Assembly: GCA_022559845.1 (NCBI GenBank)
Contig: JAHNEJ010000975.1
Coordinates: forward strand, 1-64,000
Reading direction: 5' to 3'
Source: Amorphophallus konjac
Taxonomy: Eukaryota > Streptophyta > Magnoliopsida > Alismatales > Araceae
Length of the DNA: 64,000 nt
Position 1 is the first letter of the stretch. Every line of letters starts with the position of its first letter. The notes under the pieces were generated by a model. That model did not search any database, was not told the origin of the DNA, and saw nothing but the letters and a program-made list of their open reading frames with translations. The position numbers and the translations under genes are program-made. This document shows, in pieces, positions 42,666 to 53,841 of this stretch.

Positions 42666-44567
42666 CCTACTGCTCTAGAACACAAAGAAATCCAAAACAA
42701 AACAAAACAAAATACCTATCGTCGGACGACTCCGGAGGTTGTTGGATTCGAGCCTCACCGCCTAGACGCCTACATGCCGGCCTACACCGCTACTTGCCTA
42801 CCTACACTGCTACCTGGATGCTCCCCTCTGCCGCTACACTTGACGGCTCAACCCCCCATCCTATCCCAACTTTTAATGCTGAACTGACACGAGCTAGATG
42901 ACCTGCACATACCAGACTGGTCCCACAAGGAACCGGTCCAGTAGGTAGTGGGACGCACGGTCCCGTGCAATCCACTTAGACCTAGTGGCATGCCACACGT
43001 TGCCTGTCACCTGACACGGTCCGATACATGCAACTCGTTATGTATCGAACTACTTTGTAAAACCAAGACTATGAGTCTCTCGAAATCTCACTTTTTCTAG
43101 ATAGCAAACGACAAAGATGAAATTGTCTGAACATCAATTTTTTTTTGCTTACACATTCTCGAACAAATCCTTAGACATGGATAGGGGGTTCCCTCCAACT
43201 CTGCGCCACACCTGATCGATGACCTTAAAATGCGCAAGTAATTAACACATCATTTCCCTAGTCTAATATTAAAGTCCTTAATAGTGCGCGCTTCTTTGTG
43301 GAATGCCAATTAATGTCAAAAACAGGCAAATACTTTGTGAAGATGCAACGGATGACATGCTTTCCCAAATTAACTGCATATGGGTTGGCCCAATGTGGGC
43401 TGGCCTGGCCCTTGTTTAAGGTCACTTCTGGCCCGTCCAGCCCCTCTGCACCCCACCTCTAATCACACACGATGATGCCCTAAACGTGTTAACCCAAAGC
43501 CTGACGTATCTATTCAGGAAATGAAATTTACCCAATCTTGGACAAGTTCCTTCCTTGCGACCCAACTAATTTTGGCGCTCTCCAGCGAGTCACTAACCTC
43601 CCTTGCATGCCCCCTGCATCTCTAGGGTCATATCATCATGGCAGTCATGATCAGGTCGGCATGAGACCTCGGCGGCTGCTTGCTTTCATTAAATGCTTCC
43701 CCACAAAAGATAATAGAGATGACATGAACCACCTCACTGATGGACGAACATATGCACAGGCCAAGTGACCACAACTAGAGTTTCGAGCTGACACACAATA
43801 ACAGCCCACATAATTCTTCCAAGATGAAAACAAACATTGCAACTATTTTCTTTTTTCCCAAGAATTCCTCTTCAGCAAACTTTCACCAACCAACATTACA
43901 AGACTTCCATGCAAGCAATCCTCCCACATTAAGAATATCAGACATTATCTTTCCGACTAAGCACCAATAACATTGCCCACAGAAAATCAAATCCTCGACA
44001 AGCAACGATCCACATTTCACGTTCCAGACCTTCATTGGATTCTCACGTACTTCAGCAAAATAATAATAATAATAATAAAACGAGCTTGGGGGCAAAGCAG
44101 GGCAAACAAGCAGAATGTTTCTCTTGAGGATGATAGATGCTGACAAGGTGATATAGAATGAACAAATTACAAAATAATGAAGAGAAGAAATGGAGACATC
44201 CACTCCTTACTTTCACGACCAAAAACCAGTACTAGTTGCAGACGACATACGCCAAGCCAGAGTCGACAAGCCTGTGGATATGATACAATGCAAGGACGAC
44301 TTTTCATGCCCTGATATCTAATCTACACAATCTAAAACTTTCGGCAACTTGAGCAGATCGAAGCCTGTTCCCCACACACCAATCAATCATGCTCTCTTTA
44401 TCACAAAATAACACTTGGAACATGACCACAAGTGCCATTTTCATGCAGGACAAAAGAGCAAAGGAAAGAACTGGGATATCGATGATGATGGTTCAAGAAA
44501 GATGTCCAAGTTCTAAAAAGATATGCTGCATGACTTACTCAGTGGAGTTAGTTATATGGATACATGC
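42666..44567. other. Non-coding sequence upstream of the HVA22 3' end
   Basis: No gene is visible. A TAA microsatellite lies at about 44058-44078. The sequence just before 44568 would hold the 3' UTR of the minus-strand HVA22-like gene. Confidence 0.5.
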
Positions 44568-46045
44568 TCAATATCTATAATCATCACCGCCAAAGATCGA
44601 GTAAAAGCTGTTGCTGGAATGGGATTCCCTCTCGGGATGCACCTCATCGAGTATTGTAGAGTGACCACTCCTGAATTTGGATGCCTCATCAAGTATTGTA
44701 GAATGACCATTCCTGAACTTGTTGGGTGCCTCATCAGGTATTGTCGAATGACCACTCCTGAATTTGGATGTTTCGTCAACTGCTGTCGCATGACCACTCC
44801 TAAATTTGGATGACTTCCCAGCCTGGAAGCAAACATAACTTCTCCTTAAGAGTGGGCAGCGGAATCAAGCATAATAGATAGATTGAACAAAAATATATTT
44901 CACAACTTCATCAGGTTTCTCCAGCTCAAGTGAGAATATCTCGATATTATCAACGTGATTGAGATTGACGATATCCCTGATAAGGTTCAGCAACATCTAG
45001 GTGACCAATGATGCAAAGTCTTTGAGCAACCATGAAAATGAACTTGTTCTAAGAGATGATAAATTTCTTTTCTCAGTTATCAGCCAAGAGAATTCCAATG
45101 TTCCAGACAACAGACTCATGTTTCATTCTTGGGGAATTTTTTTTTTTTGGAAGTGCATCCTTGGGGAAAATATGTAGGTCTATTCAAGAAATTCATTCTG
45201 GAGATTTAATAAACTCACAAACACCATATGACTAAACTAATTATTAAAAGAGATTTTGGCGTATAACAATTCCACAATAAAAGTTATAGGTTTATCATTC
45301 CCGCATCTGAAAAAATTGCACATATATCATCAAAAATGCCAATAATGTGCAAGAAAACCGCAGAATGGCCTTTTTGCACATGTTCCTGTGGTCTTCTTGC
45401 ATACAAAAAATGATGCAAAAAGATGATGCCGTGGCCTCTTTGCACACTATTGGCATTTTTAGTCATATATGTGCAAATTGAAATGCAAGAGTCATAAATC
45501 TACCATTTTTGTTTAAACAATGGTTTATGTGTAAGGACCCCTTACTTGAATTATCAAGATCTCCAATCACTATTAACAAATTGCATTTATCATTTTGATC
45601 ATTTTATGCAAGTTCAAATCTTACATTGACTTCAATTTAAATAACGCCTCCCCAACAGAAATATCAACTTTATCACTCCTTATATTCATACTACAAATCA
45701 TTTTCATCATCATATGCAGCCCGAATTGAAACAATTTCCAAATTCCGTAGACAAGCCAAAAAGATGTCTCAGTGAACCTTCCATCAACTATGAGAGCTTA
45801 CTTTGTTCATCAGCTTCTCCAATGCCTCTGGTCCATTCTCTTCAATGAATTTCTCTGCAGCAACTAATACATCATCCGGTCTGCTAAAGATGTCCTTTTT
45901 TCTTGGGACATACCAGATGTTTACCGTCTGGGTATTGACAAACATAGGCCTCACATAATGTTGATAAACATATGCAGCTCCACTGAAGTAAGGCAAGACT
46001 AACCAGCAGTTCAGAATCAACTTGGCATAAGACCAAAAGGGAAGC
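44568..46045 (-). CDS. HVA22: HVA22-like (TB2/DP1/REEP family) gene, last two exons
   Basis: HVA22/REEP proteins are ER membrane-shaping proteins; plant members are often ABA- or stress-responsive. Exon A (46045-45802) follows CATTGCAG and ends at donor GTAAGC. It encodes LPFWSYAKLILNCWLVLPYF, then GAAYVYQHYVRP and NIWYVPRKKDIF, then PDDVLVAAEKFIEENGPEAL, matching HVA22-like protein a. Exon B (44822-44568, 85 codons with stop) follows CTTCCAG, joins in phase 0, and ends SIFGGDDYRY, like the family C-terminus. Its middle is four repeats of about 14 residues based on KFRSGHSTILDEA. The expected 5' exons (first hydrophobic segments) are not found up to 64000, so they are either further away across TE-filled introns or missing. 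Probably the only host gene here. Confidence 0.85.
45285..45512. mobile_element. Foldback MITE-like element inside the HVA22 intron
   Basis: The left arm (about 45285-45358) and right arm (about 45430-45505) are inverted copies. TTGCACATATAT, AAAATGCCAATA and TGTGCAA recur as reverse complements, and the centre also pairs (CTTTTTGCA with TGCAAAAAG). Nearly the whole 220 bp can fold. It lies between the two HVA22 exons. No target duplication is confirmed. Confidence 0.7.
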
Positions 46046-48250
46046 CTGCAATGGGGATTCAGTGAGTCCAAGAGAAAACAAATAAGCTGACGGTCATGAA
46101 ATAAAATCCACAAAAATGATCAGCAGGAGGAAGAAGGCAATACAGGTCCATCTTTTCACTAGTGCAAATAATCAAGTTTGCTTTTTAAAGGCCTCTCTTG
46201 GGTGGGAGGTAGACTTTGGAGCAGAATATCTGTGTGCAGGATAGAGGAGAGCCTCTTCCAGGCATTTCAAAAGATAACCATGCTCTATGACCAAAATGTT
46301 GAAGTTTGGCTAAAGAACAAAATATTGTAGATGAATATGTCTGAGCTACATATTCTAAAAATTTGTCAAAAGTCCAATATTCAGCAGAATCTATAACCTC
46401 ACGATCATCAAGCCCCTAAGGTTATGGATTTTGTAAAATACTACACAATAAAATGAAAACATAATTACAAACAGGTTTTGGAAAGGTTTTCTTGTGGAAT
46501 CATCAATGTGTATAAAGTACCATTAGGCAAATGGAGAAGAATTAGCTGGTTGACAAGAAACAAAGTGTGGATGCTGCTGGGCTAACACATTCAGGTGGAA
46601 CCTTACTGATATTGAACTAATGGAATTCTCATTCCACAATCAATTTTCTGCTAGATAATATGTAGTTGTGGATGCAGCATGTTGACGACACTATAGTCAA
46701 AAAGTGTATCAGCAAAGATCAAAATATTTTCTGGAAGCTAATTAAATAAGTAAATATCGAAACCCATGTGTAAGATGTACCAACTTCGTGGTCTCCACAA
46801 TTACAATATGGGGGCATTTACTCCTGCTACAAGGCATCATGAACACTGTTTGATTATTTACATGCAAAGTTCCCATGACCAGGTGGTGGCTCCTGGCCCA
46901 CTACTCTCTTATGAGGGGTCACACTGACTTAAGCTTTTTTCAGATTTGGAAAAACAGTCAGTAACGTTCCTGGCTGTTGTAAGCCACATGGTGAAAAACT
47001 AACTGCAGATTCAGAACGAACTACAGAACAATCTTAGACATTTCATGTGAATTGTTATGCAGACCATGTATTGACAGCTGTTCCAGAAATTGAAGCTGAT
47101 GGCAAGGTTTGCTGTGCTGCACTGGATCAATGCATATCGCACATACCAGAACGTGGCAGCCAAAAACTGGTACGTCAGTATGCCGATACACCCTCGATCC
47201 GGTACCGGGTCGCCAGCGGCCCGGCGGCGGAGGTGGCAGTGGCCGAGGGGAAGGTTGGCGGAGGAGGGGGTGGTCGTGGCAGAAACCTTGGAGGGAGGAG
47301 AGGGAGGCTGCCACGGTGGAGAAAGGAGGGGGGTGACATGGTGGAGGTGGTGGAGACAGAGGAACTCTCGGAGAAGAGGAATGAACAGTTCCTCACTTTT
47401 ACAGTTTACTATTCATCCGAGCTCTCACTGGAATAGTAAAATTGAGGAATGAGCAGCACTTAATGTTCATTCCTCACTTTTACTATTCATCCGAGAATCA
47501 ATTAGGGGGAAAGAAAACAGCGGAGGCAAATGCGGCAGTGTTCTGATCACCGGCCAACACCTCCATGCCGAGCTCTGCCAACGTGCCCTCCTCTGTGTTG
47601 AACAGCTGAATGGAGGGGAAGGTCGAACAGCTGGGTAGAAAGAGGGGGGGCGGGACCAAAGAACAGAGTGGGAGAATGGACCCCCCAAAAAAGGGGGTGC
47701 GGCACTGCCGTACCGTACCGTGCCGCTGGTTGGGAGAATGGACCGCCAAAAAAGGGGGTGCCGCACGGCCATACCATACTGTGCTGCCGGAGCACTAGCG
47801 GTACGGCGAACCCTGGCTGATGGAGACTACTAAAGTAAACTTTTCACAGTTTCAATTTGTACTTTCTAAGAGGTTATCATTTTAATATGCTATGATCACT
47901 TACCCCAGACTTAAGATCTTAGTAATTCTGGGGAAAGTTGGATATATCTAGTACTACCTAATAGGGCGTTTAAGCAACTTATTAAATTCTCTTCAAAAAA
48001 TATTTTAAGAGAAAGTGGAGTCTAAACCCTGTCTGGAGCAACCTCTCCCAATTTTTGGAAAGAGGTTCAACTCTTTACAAAACTTGCCCTGAAGAAAAAC
48101 AGGCCTTACTATAATTTTCCTTTTGAGAATGAATCATGTGTCTCCGCTCATCTCCTCTTCTTCACCCCCTTCTCTCCCCCCCCCCCACCCCAACCCCTGA
48201 TCATGAGGACTTTGCAAGTTTGCATACAAATGGGAAACAAAAAACAGATA
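46046..48250. other. Intronic or intergenic DNA with a GC-rich segment
   Basis: 46046-47040 shows nothing coding. 47040-47440 has overlapping open frames on both strands over Gly/Arg-coding low complexity. 47650-47790 holds a 62-bp tandem duplication (GGAGAATGGACC at 47671 and 47733) rich in TACCGTACCG words. The words TTCATTCCTCACTTTTAC and TTACTATTCATCCGAG occur twice (about 47386-47420 and 47467-47495). Confidence 0.5.
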
Positions 48251-48563
48251 GGTTTGCACATATTCCCTGCTAAAAATAAATTTGCACGAAAAACCACCCC
48301 GCATTTGTATTTACAAGTATACCCTCCTAACGTGAATTTAATGTCATTTGTGCCCTTTTGGTAAACTTCTGTCAGAATATCCATAGAATATCCCATCTCC
48401 ATCATCACTCCTTAAGAGATCTTAAGGGTCTTTCAACAGAAAAGTAATGATAAGGGCATACGTGATATTTAATTCATGGAAGGAGGGTGTACATGCAAAT
48501 GCAAATGCAGGATAGATTTTCACTGGAAATTCACTTTAACAGGAGTATCTGTGCAAAGAAACC
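48251..48563. mobile_element. Long-TIR foldback element (MITE-like)
   Basis: The left arm from GGTTTGCACATATTCCCTG (48251) to about 48362 is an imperfect inverted copy of the right arm (about 48444-48563, ending ATCTGTGCAAAGAAACC). Arms are about 115 bp with about 75% pairing. Long TIRs with no coding suggest a Mutator-like or other foldback MITE. No target duplication is established. Confidence 0.65.
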
Positions 48564-49639
48564 ATATGATCCACTCAGTATTACAAAAATGTACACATTG
48601 CACAACCATTTGGCATATGTGTATTCATACATACATGCATACATATGTACATATAACAGATAAATATTATACTTATCCATCAGATAAAGGAGCAGGTTCT
48701 GATGATCCTAATGTATAAACAAAGTGGATATAGATAATGATGTATTCACTTCATATCCGCTCTGCTGACACGCCTACCTTCAACCAGCAACATCAGCTGA
48801 GAAATTGAAAGCCCAAAGCAATAACAGACTAAACCAAGCAGGTCTCATGAGTCACGACGCTGTAAACAGCTTGCATTCAGCTTGGACATCATTATCAGAA
48901 ACCAAACTCAACACTAAAGCTCGATGTCTAAAGGTGAACAGAGCTCCATATAAGAACAAGTACCCCATTCAGGTTTCAGATAAGAGTCAGGTTTCTAAAT
49001 TAAAATGGGCATGGGAATCTTAACCAAAAAATGCTAAAAAGGATGGCCAAAACTGCTTAAAAGCCAAAAAAATATGGCAATTCAGTACTAACAGCAAAGC
49101 TCCCTGCTACAAAGCCTTGCATGATGTCCTCTTGCCCTTCAATCATCAGGCAGTGGTTCAAAGTTTCAAAATAACTTCCTCTGTGGCAGTCCACTCCTGC
49201 GTTTCATACAGATGGCCATACCAGACTTATCTGATTCCTGATTTTGTTATTTTTGCATCTGATTTTGATTTACATGACCCCTAGTCACAGGAATAAAATC
49301 AGACAAATGACTTTTTATTTCTTGTGCATACATATTCTAGCATTAACGTTAAACGTCACTCTGGTGGTAGTTGATGGAAAAGAATTATTTTTTAAAAAAG
49401 TGATACGTCAAAAACAGCATTCTAAGTATGCTGAAAAAATTAATTGAACTCGGTCACTGTAAGAGATTTTTTGTGTAATATAACATTTTTGTTACATGTT
49501 GTCACTGAGGTACAGTGACAAAGGAAAAAAAATATGGCACCCGGATATGGCGCCCACGCTACCAAATCGAATAAGCCAAATATGGGTGGCGTACCCGGGC
49601 TTATTCGTGAAACAAACAGGGTTTGAAAGAATCCGCTGA
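48564..49639. other. No recognisable features
   Basis: AT-rich sequence with short chance ORFs on the plus strand (about 48805-49023). Nothing supports a gene. Confidence 0.5.
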
Positions 49640-50526
49640 AGTGTAGCTAAATCAGTGGAAGGAAGTGCAATAGAGTAAGAAGTAATGGGAGTAGAAGTTC
49701 TCTACTCGAAAAGGTGGTGGCGCAATAGCCACATTGCCCTTGGCCTGTTTTTCCTTCTTGGTTCTGAACTTGTAGGGTTTCTTGTCAGGAAACTTCTCCC
49801 AATAGAAATTACTGTCAAGAATTGTCCAGTCGCAATCCCCAAACTTCTTCACCCTATGGTTTGCCACTCCCAAGCCTAGGCTTAGTAATGGTGGTGGCAA
49901 GGGCAGAATATTCAGTAACATTTGAGATAGGAAAACTAGGTTCCTTGCTGCTATAACCTGACGGCATTGTTCCTCGCTCAGAACCTTGACGTACGTTTGG
50001 AAGGAGCCGGGTCCATGTTAAGAATCTACCCCCTGAAGACATCATACTCTGGATTCAGTCCACTCAAGAATTTCACAATTTATCATCTTCCTAGATCGAA
50101 AAATAGGTCTGCTGATCAGTAAATAAGGTACACTTCGTAGTACAATAGACATCCAGCTTGTTCCAGAGGGAAGTAAGACCACAAAAGTACTGAGTGACAG
50201 AGTGAGAGCCTTGCTTCAACTCGTAGATGTTATGACTAAGTTGACAAAGACAAACTTTGTTTTTCTTCCAACTATAAAGACCAGCCAAGGTCTTCTACAT
50301 GTGTGCAGTAGTTGACTTGTGTAAAATAGTTGATCGGATTTCAAGAATGACAGAGTTCAATAGCCATGGTCTTCTACATGTCTACAATAATTGACTTGTG
50401 TAAAATAGTTGATCGGATTTCAGGACTGAGAGAGTTCAATAGCCATGACATCACCATACTATTATCCCACCTCCAAGTAGGAAAGAGAGGATGTAGGGGA
50501 TCTGACATCTTCTGATCGCCGGTGAG
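49640..50526 (-). pseudogene. Old Ty1-copia gag remnant, downstream part
   Basis: The minus strand from 50520 reads DPLHPLFPTWRWDNSMVMSW and LLNSLSPEI, then after a break LYSWKKNKVCLCQLSHN, YELKQGSHSVTQYFCGL and TSLWNKLDVY, then a PEYDVFRG-like segment. These are landmarks of copia gag (UBN2 type). A corrupted zinc-knuckle region follows (about 49800). Stops and frameshifts are numerous. A short duplication (about 50310-50370 and 50395-50450) lies within it. The N-terminal part continues at 55648-55730. Confidence 0.8.
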
Positions 50527-50643
50527 TGTTAGAGTATGTTAGTCATATACTAGTCCTACATGATATGTTACCCTTGTACTCTCAATATAAGGAGCATTGC
50601 TCCCTCGAATAAGAAATACATCTACGAGCTCTCTCTTCTAACA
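50527..50643 (+). repeat. 5' LTR of the copia element
   Basis: TGTTAGAG...TCTAACA, 117 bp, with the inverted ends TGTTAGA and TCTAACA. A TATA-like AATATAAGG at about 50584 lies near the middle. Confidence 0.96.
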
Positions 50644-50655
50644 TGGTATCAGAGC
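50644..50655 (+). promoter_or_regulatory. Primer binding site of the copia element
   Basis: TGGTATCAGAGC, matching initiator tRNA-Met, with no gap to the LTR. Confidence 0.95.
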
Positions 50656-51341
50656 GGGTTTGACACTCCGCAGCCCCCCCTTTTTTTTCTCCTCCTCTTC
50701 CGCGTGTTTGACCCTCCGCAGCTCCCCCTTTTCTCCTTCTCTTCCGTCGTCTTCCACCTCCCCGGTCCGCTCGCCGGGCCGCTCCATCCTGCGGACGCAG
50801 GTCACCCCACGCGCAGGCGTCCGCGGGCCTCCGCCTGCCGCGGACGCGGGGCGCCCAACCTCGCCTGGGCAGCTCGAGGAAGAGCGGACGCAGCGCTTGC
50901 CGGCCGCGGACGAGGGTCTCCCCACCCGCAGCCTCCGCCTGCCGCGGACGCGGGGCGCCCAACCCCGCCTGGGCGGCTCGAGGAAGCGCGGACGCGGAGC
51001 TCGACGGGCCCCTCCGCCTGTGCGAACGCAGGTCTCCCCACGCGCAGACCTCCACCTCCGGCAGACGCAGGGCTCCGCCTCCCGCAGACATGCAGACGCC
51101 GGGCTCCCACGCTGGCGTAGGCTGCTCGACCTCGCAGGGCCTCCGACTCTAACCCACGCGGATGTTCACCGCCCTGCTTCCCTGCGTCATGGGTTTGCGG
51201 GAACTAACGTCAGAATAGTCGGTGACTTTCCTCTCCACCATGATCCTATAGAAAGTGCTCTCTTATTCTCAGATGTCTGGTAGAATTATCTTTATGTGTT
51301 GATCTTCCGTCGGACGCTCGTCCTTGCTCTTGGCCGCTGCG
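50656..51341 (+). repeat. GC-rich copia leader with 104-bp direct repeat
   Basis: CCTCCGCCTGCCGCGG at 50828 recurs at 50932, and the following about 65 bases (GGGGCGCCCAACC, CTCGAGGAAG) match closely. A partial third copy begins near 51010. Frames open through it are repeat artefacts. It is unusually GC-rich beside the AT-richer coding part. Confidence 0.75.
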
Positions 51342-52234
51342 ATGGCTTCCTCATCCTCGCCTTCCGACATCCGCACGACCAATTCTGCTCTTGGGACGAC
51401 TGTTAAGTTGAACGGTTCCAATTATCTCCTTTGGTCACGCGCTTTCCGGTTTTTTGTGTGGATCACAACGGAAGCTCTCTCACTTAGATTCTCCTCCTGT
51501 CGACAAGAAGGATGAACCGAAGTTCGCAGCATGGCAATCAGATGATTATTTTGTCATGACACTTCTCATCAATAGCATGGAGCCTCAAGTCAGTTCAAAT
51601 GTGATCTTTCTTGGTACTGCCAAAGAAATGTGGGATGCTCTGTACTCAGATGACAAGAATGTTTCGCGCGTTTATTCTTTATATAAAGAAATCTTTTCTC
51701 TCAAGCACGATGGAAAATCTATTCATGACTATTTTGCTGCTCTGAAAGACAAATGGAATGAGTTACAGGTGTACCATCCTTTGACAGCGGATATTACTGT
51801 CCTCAAGAAACAACGGGAGGAGTTCTTGGTCGCAAAATTTTTATCTAGCCTAGATGATTCACTCAGTCATGTTCGCTCTCATCTGCTTTCGGACGACGCG
51901 GTTCCTTCTCTGGCAAATGCTATGTCGCGTGTTCTTCGGGTCAGCTCCTCCAACTCTAATGCTGATGCTTCTCCTACTGTTGGTCCGATGGAACATTCAG
52001 CGCATGCAGCAGGACGGGATCGTGGTCGTGGTCGTGGCCGCAACTCCTTCCCTCCGTGTCGTCACTGTGGTCGTCAGAATCATGCTTCTGAACGTTGTTG
52101 GCAGAAATTTGGTCGTCCGGACAATGCCAAAGTGGCTGCTATCACTTCCTGCTGCAGACACTCCTGCTGATAACCCTTCTGCAGTGCTACCAGAACCCTC
52201 ATCAGAGGCGACCATCACTTTATCCAAGATTGAC
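51342..52234 (+). pseudogene. copia gag, one or two frameshifts
   Basis: Starts MASSSSPSDIRTTNS at ATG 51342. LNGSNYLLWSRAF marks the gag N-terminus. The frame slips by one base near 51450, then runs through INSMEPQVSSN, the UBN2-like helices and a zinc knuckle CRHCGRQNHASERC (C-x2-C-x4-H-x4-C) at about 52056. A second slip near 52145 moves into the pol frame, which hits TAG at 52235-52237. It would package element RNA if intact. Confidence 0.9.
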
Positions 52235-52237
52235 TAG

Positions 52238-53830
52238 GAGCGCCTTCTTCAGCAACAGTCGTTTCATGCGGTTCCCTCCACTTCAGGTAGTGCGTCTGCT
52301 GTTTCTCATGGTTCATCATGGATCATTGACTCTGGGGCCTCTAGCCATATGTCAGGTAATAGATCATTTTTTTTCTCCTTACGTCTTTCGTCTTCCTTGC
52401 CACCTGTTTCTGTTGCTGACGGCTCACCGTCCCCTGTTCATGGGATTGGCACTGTTCGTATATCTCCATCTCTCACCCTCTCAAATGTTCTATATGTTCC
52501 CCAGTTTCCAGTAAATCTTCTTTCTACAAGTTGTCTTGTTCGTGATTATAATTGTTCAATCACCTTCTTTCCCTCCTATTGTGTTTTTCAGGATCTCCGA
52601 ACGAAGGCGACGATTGGTGGCGGGTGTGAGACTGGTGGCCTCTACTATCTAACAGATCAACCGTCTGGCACTCCTTCGGCTCTTGGCGTAGGTTCTCCGT
52701 ACCACTGGCATTGTCGTCTTGGGCATCCGGCACCCTCAAAGCTCCGTTCCTTTGTTCATGTTCCTTCTAGTTTGTCTCAATTTCAGTGTGATGCTTGTGA
52801 GCTTGGCAAGCATCATAGAGTGTCTTTCCCTTCTCGTAAAAATAAACGGAGCATTTCTCCATTTCATTTGGTCCACAGTGACGTTTGGGGTCCTAGTCCA
52901 GTTGCTACGTCTCTAGGTTTTCGATATTTTGTTACTTTCATTGATGACCGCTCTCGGATGACTTGGGTTTATCTTCTGAAGAGTCGGTCACAGATCTTGG
53001 ATGTCTTTAAACAATTTTATCAGGAAATAAAAACACAATTTTCCATTTCAATCAAGGTTCTTCGCTCTGATAATGCAAAAGAATACATGTCTTCTTCATT
53101 CAATGAGTTCGGTGCTGCTCATGGTATTCTCCACCAAACTTCCTGTGTCTACACCTCTCAACAGAATGGAGTGGCTGAACGTAAAAATTGTCATCTCCTT
53201 GCTATTGCTCGGACACTCATGTTTCACATGAATGTTCCAAAACACTTTTGGGGTGACGCTGTTCTTACTGCCTGTTATCTCATTAATCGGGTTCCCTCCT
53301 CACTACTCTCTGGCGACAGTCCGTTTTCGTGTCTGTATCCCTCCCTTGAACCCTTTCCTCTACCTCCTCGGATTTTTGGGTGTCTTTGTTTTGTGCATGC
53401 TCTGGGACCAGGTCACGATAAGCTATCTCCTCGCGCCATTCGCTGCGTCTTTCTCGGGTATTCGCGCACTCAAAAAGGCTATCGCTGTTTTGACCCGGTA
53501 TCACGGCGTTGTTTTGTCACTGCTGACGTCACCTTCTTTGAAACCACATCTTATTTTTTGTCGTCTCCCGTGTCCTCAGCACCTCCATTATTGCCACTTC
53601 CTCCTTTGCCTCCTCCACCGGATGACTCAGGCCAGAGTGACGAATTTATGCCTATTATGACGGACCCTACTCCAAAACCATTGCAAGTGTACCAACGGCG
53701 AAAAGTCCTAGAGGCACCGACTTCACTGCCGCCGCCAGCGCCCTCGGTCGAAGATCTGGCTCCTATTCCTCCTCCTCCGGATATATCTTTGGATCTTCCA
53801 ATTGCTCTCAAAAAGGTAAACGTACTGCCC
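52238..53830 (+). pseudogene. copia protease and integrase
   Basis: The frame is open from after TAG 52235-52237 to a slip near 53815. The protease motif WIIDSGASSHMSG is at about 52320. The pre-integrase zinc region has HCRLGHPAPSKLRS and CDACELGKHH. The integrase core has HSDVWGPSP (first Asp), RSDNAKEYMS (second Asp) and QQNGVAERKN (Glu). A C-terminal FLGYSRTQKGYRC segment and a Pro-rich linker follow. All catalytic residues are present within this segment. Confidence 0.93.
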
Positions 53831-53841
53831 CATCACTTTCT

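Noticed and set aside
47040..47440. Plus-strand ORF of 129 codons
   Set aside because: Overlapping frames on both strands over Gly/Arg low complexity; no family resemblance.
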